This document shows, in pieces, positions 1-7,401 of a DNA stretch of 37,181 nucleotides. The notes beneath the pieces were generated by a model that was given only the letters and a program-made list of their open reading frames with translations, made no database searches and was not told where the DNA came from. Each line of letters begins with the position of its first letter. Position 1 is the stretch's first letter. A program made the translations under genes and the position numbers. Origin of the DNA: an uncultured Verrucomicrobia subdivision 3 bacterium (lineage in GTDB: Bacteria; Verrucomicrobiota; Verrucomicrobiia; Limisphaerales; UBA11358); assembly GCA_903918885.1 (NCBI GenBank), contig CAIXFY010000002.1, positions 1 through 37,181 of the forward strand. The letters are read 5' to 3'.

Positions 1-531
1 CGTATTGGAAAACAACCGATTGCCATTCCCGCCAAAGTGAAGGTGGAAGTGAAGGGGCAGAGCATCCATGTCGAGGGGCCGAAAGGCAAACTCAACTGGT
101 CGTTGCCCGCCCGCACCAGCCTCAAAGTCGAAGGCGATAAGATTGTCGTAACCCGCGCTGGCGAAGCCGCTGCGGACAAGGCGTTGCACGGCTTGAGCCG
201 CGCGCTGGTCAACAACATGGTCAAGGGCGTCTCTGAAGGTTACGTCAAGAAACTGGAAATCCAGGGCGTCGGTTTTAAGGCCGCCGTCACGGGCAAGGTC
301 GTGAACCTCGCGCTCGGTTTCTCGCATCCGATCAATTACAATATTCCCGACCAGATCAAAGTCACGGTGGAAGAAAACACCAAGATTACGATCGAAGGGC
401 CGGACAAGATGATCGTCGGCAAGGTCGCCTCGGAAATCCGCGCCTACTATCCGCCGGAACCTTACAAGGGCAAGGGTGTCCGTTACGCCGGCGAACACGT
501 CGTGCGCAAGGAAGGCAAGACAGTCCAATAA
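1..531 (+). CDS. rplF: Large ribosomal subunit protein uL6 (L6), 5' end cut by window edge
   Basis: L6 binds 23S rRNA near the factor-binding (sarcin-ricin) region of the large subunit. The frame is already open at base 1 and reads R-I-G-K-Q-P-I-A-I-P; the family normally starts M-S-R-I-G-K, so only about two residues are missing. 176 residues are visible against a usual ~178. The C-terminal signature G-P-D-K-M-I-V-G-K-V-A and P-P-E-P-Y-K-G-K-G-V-R-Y is intact. The internal GTG at position 37 is not the start, because conserved L6 sequence precedes it. It is the first visible gene of the spc operon, followed 38 bases later by rplR. Identity is certain; only the start is unseen. Confidence 0.97.
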   Translation, partial: RIGKQPIAIPAKVKVEVKGQSIHVEGPKGKLNWSLPARTSLKVEGDKIVVTRAGEAAADKALHGLSRALVNNMVKGVSEGYVKKLEIQGVGFKAAVTGKVVNLALGFSHPINYNIPDQIKVTVEENTKITIEGPDKMIVGKVASEIRAYYPPEPYKGKGVRYAGEHVVRKEGKTVQ

Positions 532-539
532 TAATTTTA

Positions 540-561
540 GTTCACGGCCAAGACCGTGAAC
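540..561 (+). other. Perfect 8-bp inverted repeat between rplF and rplR
   Basis: GTTCACGG (540-547) and CCGTGAAC (554-561) pair perfectly around a 6-nt loop, ending 8 bases before the rplR ATG. No T-run follows, so it does not look like an intrinsic terminator. In the mRNA it would sit over the ribosome-binding region of rplR. A role in RNA processing or translational coupling is inference only. Confidence 0.55.
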
Positions 562-569
562 CCACTGAG

Positions 570-929
570 ATGAGAACCGAAAAAAAATTAAAGTTGAAGC
601 AGCTCCGCCGCTGGCGCATTCGCAAAACCGTGACCGGCACGGCTGAACGTCCGCGCATGGCTGTCTGCTTCACGAACGAAAATATCCACGTCCAGTTCAT
701 TGACGACGTGATCGGCAAGACGCTGGCCGCGACCTCGACCGTGAGCAAGGGCGAGGCGAAAGATTTGTCTGCCAACATGACTGGTGCAAAAAAAGTCGGC
801 ACGCTGGCCGCGAAGGCTGCGATTGACAAGGGCATCAAGGCCGTGGTGTTTGACCGTGGTGGCAACCGCTTTACCGGCAAAGTCAAGGCGCTGGCGGATG
901 CGGCGCGCGAAGCTGGATTGCAATTTTAA
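570..929 (+). CDS. rplR: Large ribosomal subunit protein uL18 (L18)
   Basis: L18 binds 5S rRNA together with L5 and helps dock it into the central protuberance. The 119-residue product has the family length and features: a basic N-terminus (K-K-L-K-L-K-Q-L-R-R-W-R-I-R-K), the R-P-R-M-A-V-C-F strand, N-E-N-I-H-V-Q-F-I-D-D, and the C-terminal V-V-F-D-R-G-G-N-R-F-T-G-K-V-K-A-L-A-D-A-A-R-E-A-G-L. The ATG at 570 matches the usual L18 start. It lies between rplF and rpsE exactly as in the standard spc operon, and translation of rpsE follows after 20 bases. Large reading frames on the opposite strand are shadows. Confidence 0.97.
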   Translation: MRTEKKLKLKQLRRWRIRKTVTGTAERPRMAVCFTNENIHVQFIDDVIGKTLAATSTVSKGEAKDLSANMTGAKKVGTLAAKAAIDKGIKAVVFDRGGNRFTGKVKALADAAREAGLQF

Positions 930-949
930 CCTGAACCGGAGAATTTATC

Positions 950-1633
950 GTGGCTGAAACTGAAAATATTCCTAGTGGCGAACAACAACCGCAGCCCGTG
1001 GCCGCTGCCGCACCGGCAGCTCCTGCGGCTCCGGAAGGCAAGCGCGATTTCCGCGACCAGCGCGGCGGTCAACGCGGCCGTGGCGGTCGTCCGGGCGGTC
1101 GTCGCCCGTCCGACAATGACAAAGGCGGCGATGATCTCGCAGAGAAAGTCGTCTTCATCAACCGTTCCTCGAAGGTCGTCAAAGGCGGACGCCGTTTCAA
1201 GTTCAGCGCGCTCGTAGTCGTCGGCGACAAAAAAGGTCGCGTCGGCATCGCGCTCGGCAAAGCGGCGGAAGTCGCGGATGCCATCAAGCGCGGCGGTGAA
1301 CTCGCCCGCGCCAAGATGCAGGCTGTGTCGTTGAAAGATGCCACCATTCCGCACGAAGTTTATTGCACCTATGGTGGCGCGAAGATTCTCTTGCGCCCCG
1401 CGTCACCCGGAACGGGCATCATCGCGGGTAAGACGGTTCGTTCCGTTTTGGAATCCGCCGGGGTGAAGGATATTTTGACCAAATCACTCGGCTCCAAAAA
1501 CGCCGCGAATGTGGTGAAGGCCACGCTCAACGGTCTCTTGAGCTTGCGCACTCGCGAACAGATTTACCAGAGCCGCGGCCTCGAAATCAAAAAAGTTTCC
1601 GCGCCCAAAGCTCCGGAAGCGGTAGCGGCTTAA
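950..1633 (+). CDS. rpsE: Small ribosomal subunit protein uS5 (S5) with a long RGG/AP-rich N-terminal extension
   Basis: S5 sits near the mRNA entry of the 30S subunit and affects decoding fidelity. The conserved S5 fold begins near residue 63 (L-A-E-K-V-V-F-I-N-R-S-S-K-V-V-K-G-G-R-R-F-K-F) and runs through the double-stranded RNA-binding-like N-domain to the C-terminal T-K-S-L-G-S-K-N-A-A-N-V-V-K-A-T. The product is 227 residues, about 60 longer than typical bacterial S5. The extra N-terminus is Ala/Pro-rich (residues ~14-27) and then Arg/Gly-rich with several RGG or GRGG repeats (~30-58), likely disordered. Start GTG at 950 is supported by GGAG at 937-940. The stop is 12 bases from rplO, leaving no room for rpmD (L30), which usually lies between them. 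Confidence 0.96.
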   Translation: MAETENIPSGEQQPQPVAAAAPAAPAAPEGKRDFRDQRGGQRGRGGRPGGRRPSDNDKGGDDLAEKVVFINRSSKVVKGGRRFKFSALVVVGDKKGRVGIALGKAAEVADAIKRGGELARAKMQAVSLKDATIPHEVYCTYGGAKILLRPASPGTGIIAGKTVRSVLESAGVKDILTKSLGSKNAANVVKATLNGLLSLRTREQIYQSRGLEIKKVSAPKAPEAVAA

Positions 1634-1645
1634 TCGAAAAATTTT

Positions 1646-2119
1646 ATGCGTCTGCACAATCTCAAACCCCGTCCCGGCTCCAAACACCGTCGTAAACGCC
1701 TCGGTCAGGGCGAATCCAGCGGCCGCGGCAAAACTGCCGGTCGCGGTGGCAAAGGCCAGACCGCGCGTTCCGGCAGTTCGATTCGTATCGGCTTCGAAGG
1801 CGGTCAGATGCCGCTCTTGCGCCGCATCCCGAAACGCGGTTTCAACAACACCCGCTTTGCTACGAAATATGTCGCGGTCAATGTCGGTGACTTGAACCAG
1901 TTCGACGACGGTGCGCGCGTGGACGAAACCGCCTTGAAATCCGTCGGCTTGGCCAATGGCACTTTTGACGGCGTGAAAATTCTCGCGACCGGCGAACTCA
2001 CCAAGAAATTGACCGTCGTTGTCAGCGCCATCAGCGCTTCGGCAAAGACCAAGATCGAAGCCAAGGGCGGCTCGGTGGAAATCATTTCAAAAAAAGCGTC
2101 GGCTCCGGCCAAGAAATAA
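1646..2119 (+). CDS. rplO: Large ribosomal subunit protein uL15 (L15)
   Basis: L15 is an assembly protein of the large subunit. The 157-residue product shows the diagnostic N-terminus M-R-L-H-N-L-K-P-R-P-G-S and the Gly/Arg-rich stretch G-R-G-K-T-A-G-R-G-G-K-G-Q, followed by F-E-G-G-Q-M-P-L-L-R-R-I-P-K-R-G-F. The C-terminal half contains the V-K-I-L-A-T-G-E-L-T-K-K-L-T-V segment. It ends in a Lys/Ala/Pro tail (S-A-P-A-K-K), slightly longer than the 144-150 residue norm. The ATG at 1646 is the only start compatible with the conserved N-terminus. It directly precedes secY by 12 bases, as in nearly all bacteria. Confidence 0.96.
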   Translation: MRLHNLKPRPGSKHRRKRLGQGESSGRGKTAGRGGKGQTARSGSSIRIGFEGGQMPLLRRIPKRGFNNTRFATKYVAVNVGDLNQFDDGARVDETALKSVGLANGTFDGVKILATGELTKKLTVVVSAISASAKTKIEAKGGSVEIISKKASAPAKK

Positions 2120-2131
2120 TCCGGCTCAAGA

Positions 2132-3526
2132 ATGTTCCGCTCCATCGCCAGCACTCTCGCCAACTGTTTCAAGATTCCGGAACTGAAATCCCGGATTTTG
2201 TTTACGCTCGGCTTACTGGCGGTTTGCCGTCTGCTCGCGGTTATCCGCATTCCCGGTCTCGATGGTCAGGCGTTGTCGGAATACTTCTCAAAGCAGCAGC
2301 AGGGCAGTGGCGGTCTGCTCGGCATGTATAACACCTTTGCCGGCGGCGCGTTTGAACATTGCGCCATCGGCTCGTTGGGCATCATGCCTTACATCAGCGC
2401 GACGATCATCATTCAGTTGCTGACGGCAGTGGTTCCGCGTTTGAGCAAGTTGGTTCGCGAAGAAGGCGGTCGCACGCAAATTATCAAATACGGCCGCTAT
2501 CTCACCGTGCTGTTGTGCATTGGTCAGGGCATTTATTTTGCAAACACATGGTCGCATCCCGAAGCGATTTTCCGCGGCTTCCAAGGCCAGTTGGTGCTCA
2601 TTGACAATCATTTTTGGTATTTGACGCAGACGGTGCTCATCATGACGGCGGGCACAATGCTCTTGATGTGGCTGGGTGAACAAATCACCGAGCGCGGCAT
2701 CGGCAACGGCGTTTCGCTCGTGATCACCATCGGCATTCTGGCGCGTTTGCCGGTCGCGGTTCAGGGTGCGATTGACATGTTCTCCACGCATGGCGGAACG
2801 ACAGAAGCGGCGCATAATTTCTGGACTACCGGCCCGATTCTAATCGTCGTGTTGTTGATTGTCATCGGTGGCGTCATCGCCATCACGCAGGCGCAGCGGA
2901 AAATTCCGGTGCAATATGCCCAGCGCGCCGTCGGTCGCAAAATGTATGCGGGCGGCACTTCGTTCATGCCGTTGCGCGTGAATTACGCGGGCGTAATGCC
3001 GATTATTTTCGCACAATCCATTTTGATGTTCCCGCAGCCGGTGTTGTCTTGGCTGTCAAACACCATCAAAGTGCCGTTTTTGCAGGACTTTTTCCGCACG
3101 CTGGCCATTCAGATGGGCTACGGCTCGCTGATGTATCTGGGTATTTATGCGGCGATGATTTTGTTCTTCTCCTATTTCTGGGTGGCGACGCAGTTCAACG
3201 AAATTCAAATCGCCGACGATTTGAAGAAGAACGGCGGCTACATTCCCGGCGTGCGTCCAGGGCAGGGCACGAGTGATTATCTCCATCACGCCATGAGCCG
3301 CATCACGCTCGCGGGCGCAATTTTCCTGACGGCGATTGCTACGCTGCCGATTGTTTTGTCGCGCAAGATGGGCGTGGATCAGAACGTCGCGCAGTTTTTC
3401 GGCGGCACGAGCATTTTGATTGCGGTCGGCGTTTTGCTGGACACGATGCGGCAGATTGAATCGCACCTGATGATGCGGCATTACGACGGATTCCTGAAGA
3501 AGGGCAAAGTCCGCGGCCGTTTCTAA
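2132..3526 (+). CDS. secY: Protein translocase channel subunit SecY
   Basis: SecY is the ten-helix core of the SecYEG channel in the cytoplasmic membrane. The 464-residue product has the family layout: cytoplasmic N-terminus F-K-I-P-E-L-K-S-R-I-L-F-T, a plug-region segment with G-S-G-G-L-L-G-M-Y-N-T-F-A-G-G-A, then G-I-M-P-Y-I-S-A-T-I-I-I-Q-L-L. The conserved cytoplasmic loops R-K-I-P-V-Q-Y-A-Q-R and K-K-N-G-G-Y-I-P-G-V-R-P-G are present, as is the C-terminal region ending K-G-K-V-R-G-R-F. It lies in its normal place after rplO. The next gene is map, 6 bases on; adk, often found between secY and map, is not here. Confidence 0.97.
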   Translation: MFRSIASTLANCFKIPELKSRILFTLGLLAVCRLLAVIRIPGLDGQALSEYFSKQQQGSGGLLGMYNTFAGGAFEHCAIGSLGIMPYISATIIIQLLTAVVPRLSKLVREEGGRTQIIKYGRYLTVLLCIGQGIYFANTWSHPEAIFRGFQGQLVLIDNHFWYLTQTVLIMTAGTMLLMWLGEQITERGIGNGVSLVITIGILARLPVAVQGAIDMFSTHGGTTEAAHNFWTTGPILIVVLLIVIGGVIAITQAQRKIPVQYAQRAVGRKMYAGGTSFMPLRVNYAGVMPIIFAQSILMFPQPVLSWLSNTIKVPFLQDFFRTLAIQMGYGSLMYLGIYAAMILFFSYFWVATQFNEIQIADDLKKNGGYIPGVRPGQGTSDYLHHAMSRITLAGAIFLTAIATLPIVLSRKMGVDQNVAQFFGGTSILIAVGVLLDTMRQIESHLMMRHYDGFLKKGKVRGRF

Positions 3527-3532
3527 AATTTT

Positions 3533-4315
3533 GTGGCTGGGATAAAGCTCAAGTCAGCGGACGATTTGAAGTTGATGCGTCCGGCGGGGCTGATCGCGGG
3601 AAAAGTGTTGGACGACATCGCCGCGTTTATCCGGCCGGGCGTCACGACGCGGCAGATTGATAATTTTGCGGCGGAGCGGATTAAGAGTTACGAGGCGAAA
3701 AGCGCGTTCCTCGGGTATCGGAAATTTCCGTGCCACACCTGTCTGTCGGTGAACGAGGAAGTTGTTCACGGTATCGCGACGGAGCGAGAGTTGAAATTTG
3801 GCGACTTAGTCAGCGTGGATGTCGGCGTAACCTACAAGGGTTTTATTGGCGACACGGCGCGGACGGTCGCGGTCGGCGGTTGTGGCGTGGCAGCGCAGCG
3901 GTTGCTGGATGTCACGGAACAATCGCTGTATCTCGGGATCGCGCAGGCGCGGCCGGGTAATCGGGTTTTGGACATATCGCTGGCGGTTCAGCAATATGTC
4001 GAGCAAAACGGATTCAGCGTTGTGCGGGAATTTGTCGGCCACGGAGTCGGGCGCACGATGCACGAAGAACCGCAGGTGCCGAATTTTAACGAGGGCAAGA
4101 AGAACTCGCCGAAGTTGAAGCCGGGCATGACGATTGCGATTGAGCCGATGGTGAACGCGGGGCGTCCCGACGTAAAAATCCTGAAAGACGGCTGGACAGT
4201 AGTGACGTTAGATGGTTCACTATCTGCCCATTTTGAGCATACCGTGTTGGTCACGGATGGCGAACCGGAGATTTTAACATGGGCGAAGATGCCTTCCGCG
4301 TTGAAGCCTGCGTGA
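3533..4315 (+). CDS. map: Type I methionine aminopeptidase
   Basis: Removes the initiator methionine from nascent proteins. The 260-residue product is a single pita-bread domain without the N-terminal zinc-finger extension seen in some Map proteins. The full active site is visible: H79 (V-V-H-G), metal ligands D96 (S-V-D-V-G), D107 (G-D-T-A-R-T), H170 (V-G-H-G-V-G), E204 (A-I-E-P-M) and E235 (F-E-H-T-V), with H177 (M-H-E-E-P). Start is GTG at 3533, giving M-A-G-I-K-L-K-S, 6 bases after secY. The last 37 bases are shared with infA in another frame, so the two are probably translationally coupled. Confidence 0.96.
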   Translation: MAGIKLKSADDLKLMRPAGLIAGKVLDDIAAFIRPGVTTRQIDNFAAERIKSYEAKSAFLGYRKFPCHTCLSVNEEVVHGIATERELKFGDLVSVDVGVTYKGFIGDTARTVAVGGCGVAAQRLLDVTEQSLYLGIAQARPGNRVLDISLAVQQYVEQNGFSVVREFVGHGVGRTMHEEPQVPNFNEGKKNSPKLKPGMTIAIEPMVNAGRPDVKILKDGWTVVTLDGSLSAHFEHTVLVTDGEPEILTWAKMPSALKPA

Positions 4316-4503
4316 TTGAAGCGCTGCCGAACGGCACGTTTTTGGCGGAATTGGCTAATGGCCATCGCTTGACCGCCTTTTTGGCTGGTCGTGATAAGAA
4401 AATTTTTGTCGGCGAAATAAACGTCGGCGATTCGGTGAAGTTACAATTGACGTCCTACGACTTGAGCGTGGGGCGAATTTTAGTCGGAACGAAAAAAATT
4501 TAA
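4279..4503 (+). CDS. infA: Translation initiation factor IF-1
   Basis: IF-1 is a small OB-fold protein that binds the 30S A site during initiation. The 74-residue product matches the family (~72 residues): [19 protein letters not shown] aligns with the usual E-D-x-I-E-V-E-G-x-V-x-E-A-L-P-N, followed by V-E/L-x-N-G-H and [18 protein letters not shown]. The ATG at 4279 is the start that keeps the whole conserved N-terminus, and it lies inside map. The C-terminus is extended by a few residues (L-V-G-T-K-K-I). The order map-infA-rpmJ-rpsM is standard. Confidence 0.93.
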   Translation: MGEDAFRVEACVIEALPNGTFLAELANGHRLTAFLAGRDKKIFVGEINVGDSVKLQLTSYDLSVGRILVGTKKI

Positions 4504-4505
4504 GC

Positions 4506-4619
4506 ATGAAAGTCAGAGCGTCAGTTAAAAAATTGTGTGAGCACTGCAAAATCGTGAAGCGCCGCGGCGTGATCCGCGTCATCTGCACGAACAAACGCCA
4601 CAAGCAACGTCAAGGTTAA
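4506..4619 (+). CDS. rpmJ: Large ribosomal subunit protein bL36 (L36)
   Basis: The smallest ribosomal protein, a zinc ribbon in the large subunit. This 37-residue frame starts two bases after the infA stop. It reads [16 protein letters not shown] and ends N-K-R-H-K-Q-R-Q-G. All four zinc ligands of the canonical form are present: C11, C14, C27 and H32. Length and position between infA and rpsM are exactly as expected. It is the zinc-binding (C+) version. Confidence 0.96.
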   Translation: MKVRASVKKLCEHCKIVKRRGVIRVICTNKRHKQRQG

Positions 4620-4628
4620 TACAAATTT

Positions 4629-5024
4629 ATGGCACGCATCATTGGTGTAGAAATTCCGCCCGGCAAGCGCATTGATATCGCGCTCCGCTACATTTACGGC
4701 ATCGGCCCCGTCAACGCGAAAGAAGTTCTCGAACGCGCGAACATTGACCCGTCGATTCGCGCGAAGGATCTGACCGAAGCGCAGCTTTCCCAGATCGTTC
4801 ACGCGATTCAGGAAGGCAAGTATGTCATCGAAGGTGACCTGCGCCGCGAACTCGGCATGAATCTCAAGCGTTTGCAGGGTATCCGCTGCTACCGTGGCGT
4901 GCGCCACCAGCGCAGCCTGCCCGTGCGCGGCCAACGCACGCAGACCAACGCCCGCACGCGCAAAGGTCCGCGCAAGACGGTTGGCGTCACCCGCAATCCG
5001 GGCGCCAAGGCTGGCATCACCTGA
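4629..5024 (+). CDS. rpsM: Small ribosomal subunit protein uS13 (S13)
   Basis: S13 lies in the head of the 30S subunit and contacts the P-site tRNA and the 50S subunit. The product has 131 residues against a usual 118-126. It begins [15 protein letters not shown], continues with I-Y-G-I-G-P and [12 protein letters not shown], and has the C-terminal [26 protein letters not shown] tail. It opens the alpha-operon block rpsM-rpsK-rpsD-rpoA-rplQ, 9 bases after rpmJ. No clear Shine-Dalgarno sequence precedes the ATG. Confidence 0.97.
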   Translation: MARIIGVEIPPGKRIDIALRYIYGIGPVNAKEVLERANIDPSIRAKDLTEAQLSQIVHAIQEGKYVIEGDLRRELGMNLKRLQGIRCYRGVRHQRSLPVRGQRTQTNARTRKGPRKTVGVTRNPGAKAGIT

Positions 5025-5025
5025 T

Positions 5026-5043
5026 AATCTCAAATTTGAGATT
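5026..5043 (+). other. Perfect 18-bp palindrome between rpsM and rpsK
   Basis: AATCTCAAATTTGAGATT is its own reverse complement. It starts one base after the rpsM stop and is followed by an AT-rich stretch up to the rpsK ATG at 5060. It could be a dyad for a DNA-binding protein or, in RNA, a weak hairpin used in processing. There is no T-run to make it a clear terminator. Confidence 0.6.
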
Positions 5044-5059
5044 TTAATTAATTACCAAT

Positions 5060-5644
5060 ATGTCCGAAGAAAAGAAAAAAACTGCCGCGCCGAAAAAAGA
5101 AAAGGTCGTGAAGGCTGATGTCGCCGCTGCTCCCGCAGCGCCCGTCGCTGAAGCGAAGCCGAAGAAGGAAAAGGCCGCTGCGCCGACCGCCGAGACCGCT
5201 GTGGCGGAACCGGTAGTTGTCGCCGCGCCGACGGCCGCCGAATTGCTCGGTGAAGATCCGAACGCGAAGAAAATCGTCAAGGCGAAGCACGCCAAGAATG
5301 TCGCGGTCGGTATCGCGAATATTCTCGCCACTTTCAACAACACGCAGGTTACAATCACCGATATGCAGGGCAACCTGATTGGTTGGTCCGCCGCCGGCCG
5401 CGTGGGGTTCAAAGGTTCGCGCAAGAGCACGGCTTACGCCGCGCAAATGGTCGCGCAGGACGCCGCCCGCCAGGCGATGGCGCACGGCATGAAGGAAGTG
5501 GAAATCCGCGTCAAGGGTCCTGGCTCCGGCCGTGAATCCGCCATCCGCGCGCTGCAAGCCATCGGCTTGGAAATTTCCACGATCAAAGATGTGACGCCCG
5601 TGCCGCACAACGGTTGCCGCCCGCGCAAGAAACGCCGCGTGTAA
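5060..5644 (+). CDS. rpsK: Small ribosomal subunit protein uS11 (S11) with a ~65-residue Lys/Ala/Pro-rich N-terminal extension
   Basis: S11 forms part of the 30S platform near the mRNA exit. The normal S11 core starts near residue 70 ([16 protein letters not shown]) and carries the hallmark [23 protein letters not shown] and the C-terminal [18 protein letters not shown]. Residues 1-~65 are extra: alternating Lys-rich and Ala/Pro/Val-rich blocks ([22 protein letters not shown]), giving 194 residues instead of ~129. The extension resembles in composition the tails of S5 and L17 nearby. No ATG is available at the usual S11 start, so the extended form is probably what is made. Confidence 0.95.
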   Translation: MSEEKKKTAAPKKEKVVKADVAAAPAAPVAEAKPKKEKAAAPTAETAVAEPVVVAAPTAAELLGEDPNAKKIVKAKHAKNVAVGIANILATFNNTQVTITDMQGNLIGWSAAGRVGFKGSRKSTAYAAQMVAQDAARQAMAHGMKEVEIRVKGPGSGRESAIRALQAIGLEISTIKDVTPVPHNGCRPRKKRRV

Positions 5645-5675
5645 TCAACTCAATTTTCAACTGAAATAAATATTT

Positions 5676-6284
5676 ATGGCTCGTTACACAGGTCCCCGCG
5701 TCCGCATCAGCCGCCGTTTCGGTATTCCGATTTTCGGCCCGACGAAATATCTCGAACGCCGCAACTACGGTCCCGGCGTGCACGGCCCGAAGTCCCGCCG
5801 CAAGACCACCGAATATGGTGAAGGCTTGATCGAGAAACAGAAGCTCCGTTACTTCTACGGTTTGATGGAGAAGCAGTTTCGCGGCGTCTATGAAAAGGCG
5901 AAGAACCGCCGTGGCGTCACGGGCGAAACGATGCTGCAAATTTTGGAAACCCGTTTGGACAATGTGGTTTACCACCTCGGTTTTGCCAACAGCCGCGCCG
6001 CCGCGCGTCAGATGGTCAATCACGGCCACATCACGGTCAACGGCCGCAAAGCGGCAATCGCCTCGTTTGCGTTGAAGGTGAACGACGTGATTGCGGTCAA
6101 GAATCACAATGTCTCGAAGCAGCTCGCGACGAAAGGCCTCGAAGTGGCCGTCAGCCGCGCGGTGCCTGATTGGTTGTCCTTGAACAAGGAAGAACTCAAG
6201 GGCGTCGTGATGCGCATTCCGACGCGTGCCGAGATCCAGCCGATTGCCAATGAGCAGGCAGTCGTTGAATTTTATTCCCGCTAA
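5676..6284 (+). CDS. rpsD: Small ribosomal subunit protein uS4 (S4), zinc-free type
   Basis: S4 initiates 30S assembly on 16S rRNA and in several bacteria represses its own operon. The 202-residue product starts M-A-R-Y-T-G-P-R-V-R-I-S-R-R-F-G and lacks the N-terminal cysteine cluster of zinc-binding S4, so it is the C-minus form. The S4 RNA-binding domain is clear: E-T-R-L-D-N-V-V-Y-H-L-G-F-A, S-R-A-A-A-R-Q-M-V-N-H-G-H-I-T-V-N-G. The C-terminus ends P-I-A-N-E-Q-A-V-V-E-F-Y-S-R. It sits between rpsK and rpoA as usual. Confidence 0.97.
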   Translation: MARYTGPRVRISRRFGIPIFGPTKYLERRNYGPGVHGPKSRRKTTEYGEGLIEKQKLRYFYGLMEKQFRGVYEKAKNRRGVTGETMLQILETRLDNVVYHLGFANSRAAARQMVNHGHITVNGRKAAIASFALKVNDVIAVKNHNVSKQLATKGLEVAVSRAVPDWLSLNKEELKGVVMRIPTRAEIQPIANEQAVVEFYSR

Positions 6285-6336
6285 CCAGTAAACAAAGAAA
6301 GACAATTACACGGGCGATTCCGGCCGGGAATAAAAT
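6269..6336 (+). promoter_or_regulatory. 12-bp inverted repeat spanning the rpsD end and the rpoA leader
   Basis: ATTTTATTCCCG (6269-6280, in the last codons of rpsD) is the exact reverse complement of CGGGAATAAAAT (6325-6336), with a 44-nt loop. The 91-nt gap before rpoA is the longest in the alpha block. The structure could modulate rpoA relative to the ribosomal genes. Alpha-operon leaders are regulated by S4 in E. coli, but binding here is only a guess. Confidence 0.4.
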
Positions 6337-6375
6337 AAGCCGGGAGAGCCAGATTAAAATTGTCGAAAGGATACC

Positions 6376-7392
6376 ATGCCAGTTCGTTTAGGACGTTTCG
6401 AAATGCCCAAGCGGTTGCAGAAGGAAGATTCTTCCGCCACCGAAACCTACGCCAAGTTTGTCGCCGACCCGTTTGAAACCGGTTACGGCCACACCATCGG
6501 CAACTCTCTCCGCCGCGTGCTGCTGTCCTCGCTGGAAGGCGCGGCTATCACGTCCGTCAAAATTGACGGCGCGATGCACGAATTCACCACTGTTGACGGC
6601 GTCGCCGAAGACGTGACGGACATCGTTTTGAATCTTAAGAAGGTCAAGTTCAAGGCGCATACCCGCGACGAGCAGGTGCTCTTGCTCTCCGTGAACAAGG
6701 AAGGCGCGGTGACCGCCGCCGATATCCAGACCAACCAGAACATCGAGCTGGTCAATCCGACGCAGCACATCTGCACGTTGGACAAGAAGAAAAAACTGGA
6801 GATGGAATTGACCGTCAAGGTCGGTCGTGGCTATTGCTCCGGTGACGAAAACAAGAAGCCCGGTCAGGCCATCGGCATCATCGCGATTGACTCGCTGTTC
6901 TCACCCGTCACCCGCGTGCGTTACGCCGTGGAAGCCGCGCGCGTCGGCAACCGCACCGACTACGACCGTTTGGTTCTCGAAGTTTGGACCGATGGCCGCA
7001 TCACGCCCGATGACGCGCTGACGCAGGCGTCCGCGATTCTGGCGCATCACCTCGATGTGTTTGTCGGTTACGACAAGAACGCGATTGAATTTGAAGAAGC
7101 CGCCGACAAGCAGGACGACGAAAAGGCGAAGCTCAAAAAATTGTTGAACATGAGCGTCAACGAAATCGAATTGAGCGTCCGCGCCGCGAACTGCCTGAAC
7201 AACGCGAACATCACCACCGTCGGCCAGCTCGCGCTGAAGACCGAACAGGAGATGCTTAAGTATCGCAACTTCGGCAAGAAATCGCTCAACGAAATCAAGG
7301 ACAAGCTGGTTTCCCTCAACCTCTCGCTCGGCATGAATTTCGAGCCGGGTCTGGTGGACGCGCCGAAGGAAGAAGCCGCGAAAACGGAATAA
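6376..7392 (+). CDS. rpoA: DNA-directed RNA polymerase alpha subunit
   Basis: Alpha dimerises to nucleate RNA polymerase assembly, and its C-terminal domain contacts upstream promoter DNA and activators. The 338-residue product has both domains. The N-terminal domain (~1-240) carries F-E-T-G-Y-G-H-T-I-G-N-S-L-R-R-V-L-L-S-S-L and V-R-Y-A-V-E-A-A-R-V-G-N-R-T-D-Y-D-R-L. After an acidic linker, the C-terminal domain (~255-325) carries L-S-V-R-A-A-N-C-L and K-Y-R-N-F-G-K-K-S-L-N-E-I-K. A purine-rich GAAAGGA lies just before the ATG. It is followed 9 bases later by rplQ. Confidence 0.97.
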   Translation: MPVRLGRFEMPKRLQKEDSSATETYAKFVADPFETGYGHTIGNSLRRVLLSSLEGAAITSVKIDGAMHEFTTVDGVAEDVTDIVLNLKKVKFKAHTRDEQVLLLSVNKEGAVTAADIQTNQNIELVNPTQHICTLDKKKKLEMELTVKVGRGYCSGDENKKPGQAIGIIAIDSLFSPVTRVRYAVEAARVGNRTDYDRLVLEVWTDGRITPDDALTQASAILAHHLDVFVGYDKNAIEFEEAADKQDDEKAKLKKLLNMSVNEIELSVRAANCLNNANITTVGQLALKTEQEMLKYRNFGKKSLNEIKDKLVSLNLSLGMNFEPGLVDAPKEEAAKTE

Positions 7393-7401
7393 GGATTTGC
7401 C

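Noticed and set aside
37-531. L6 starting at the internal GTG at 37
   Set aside because: Conserved L6 residues R-I-G-K-Q-P-I precede it and the frame is open to the window edge.
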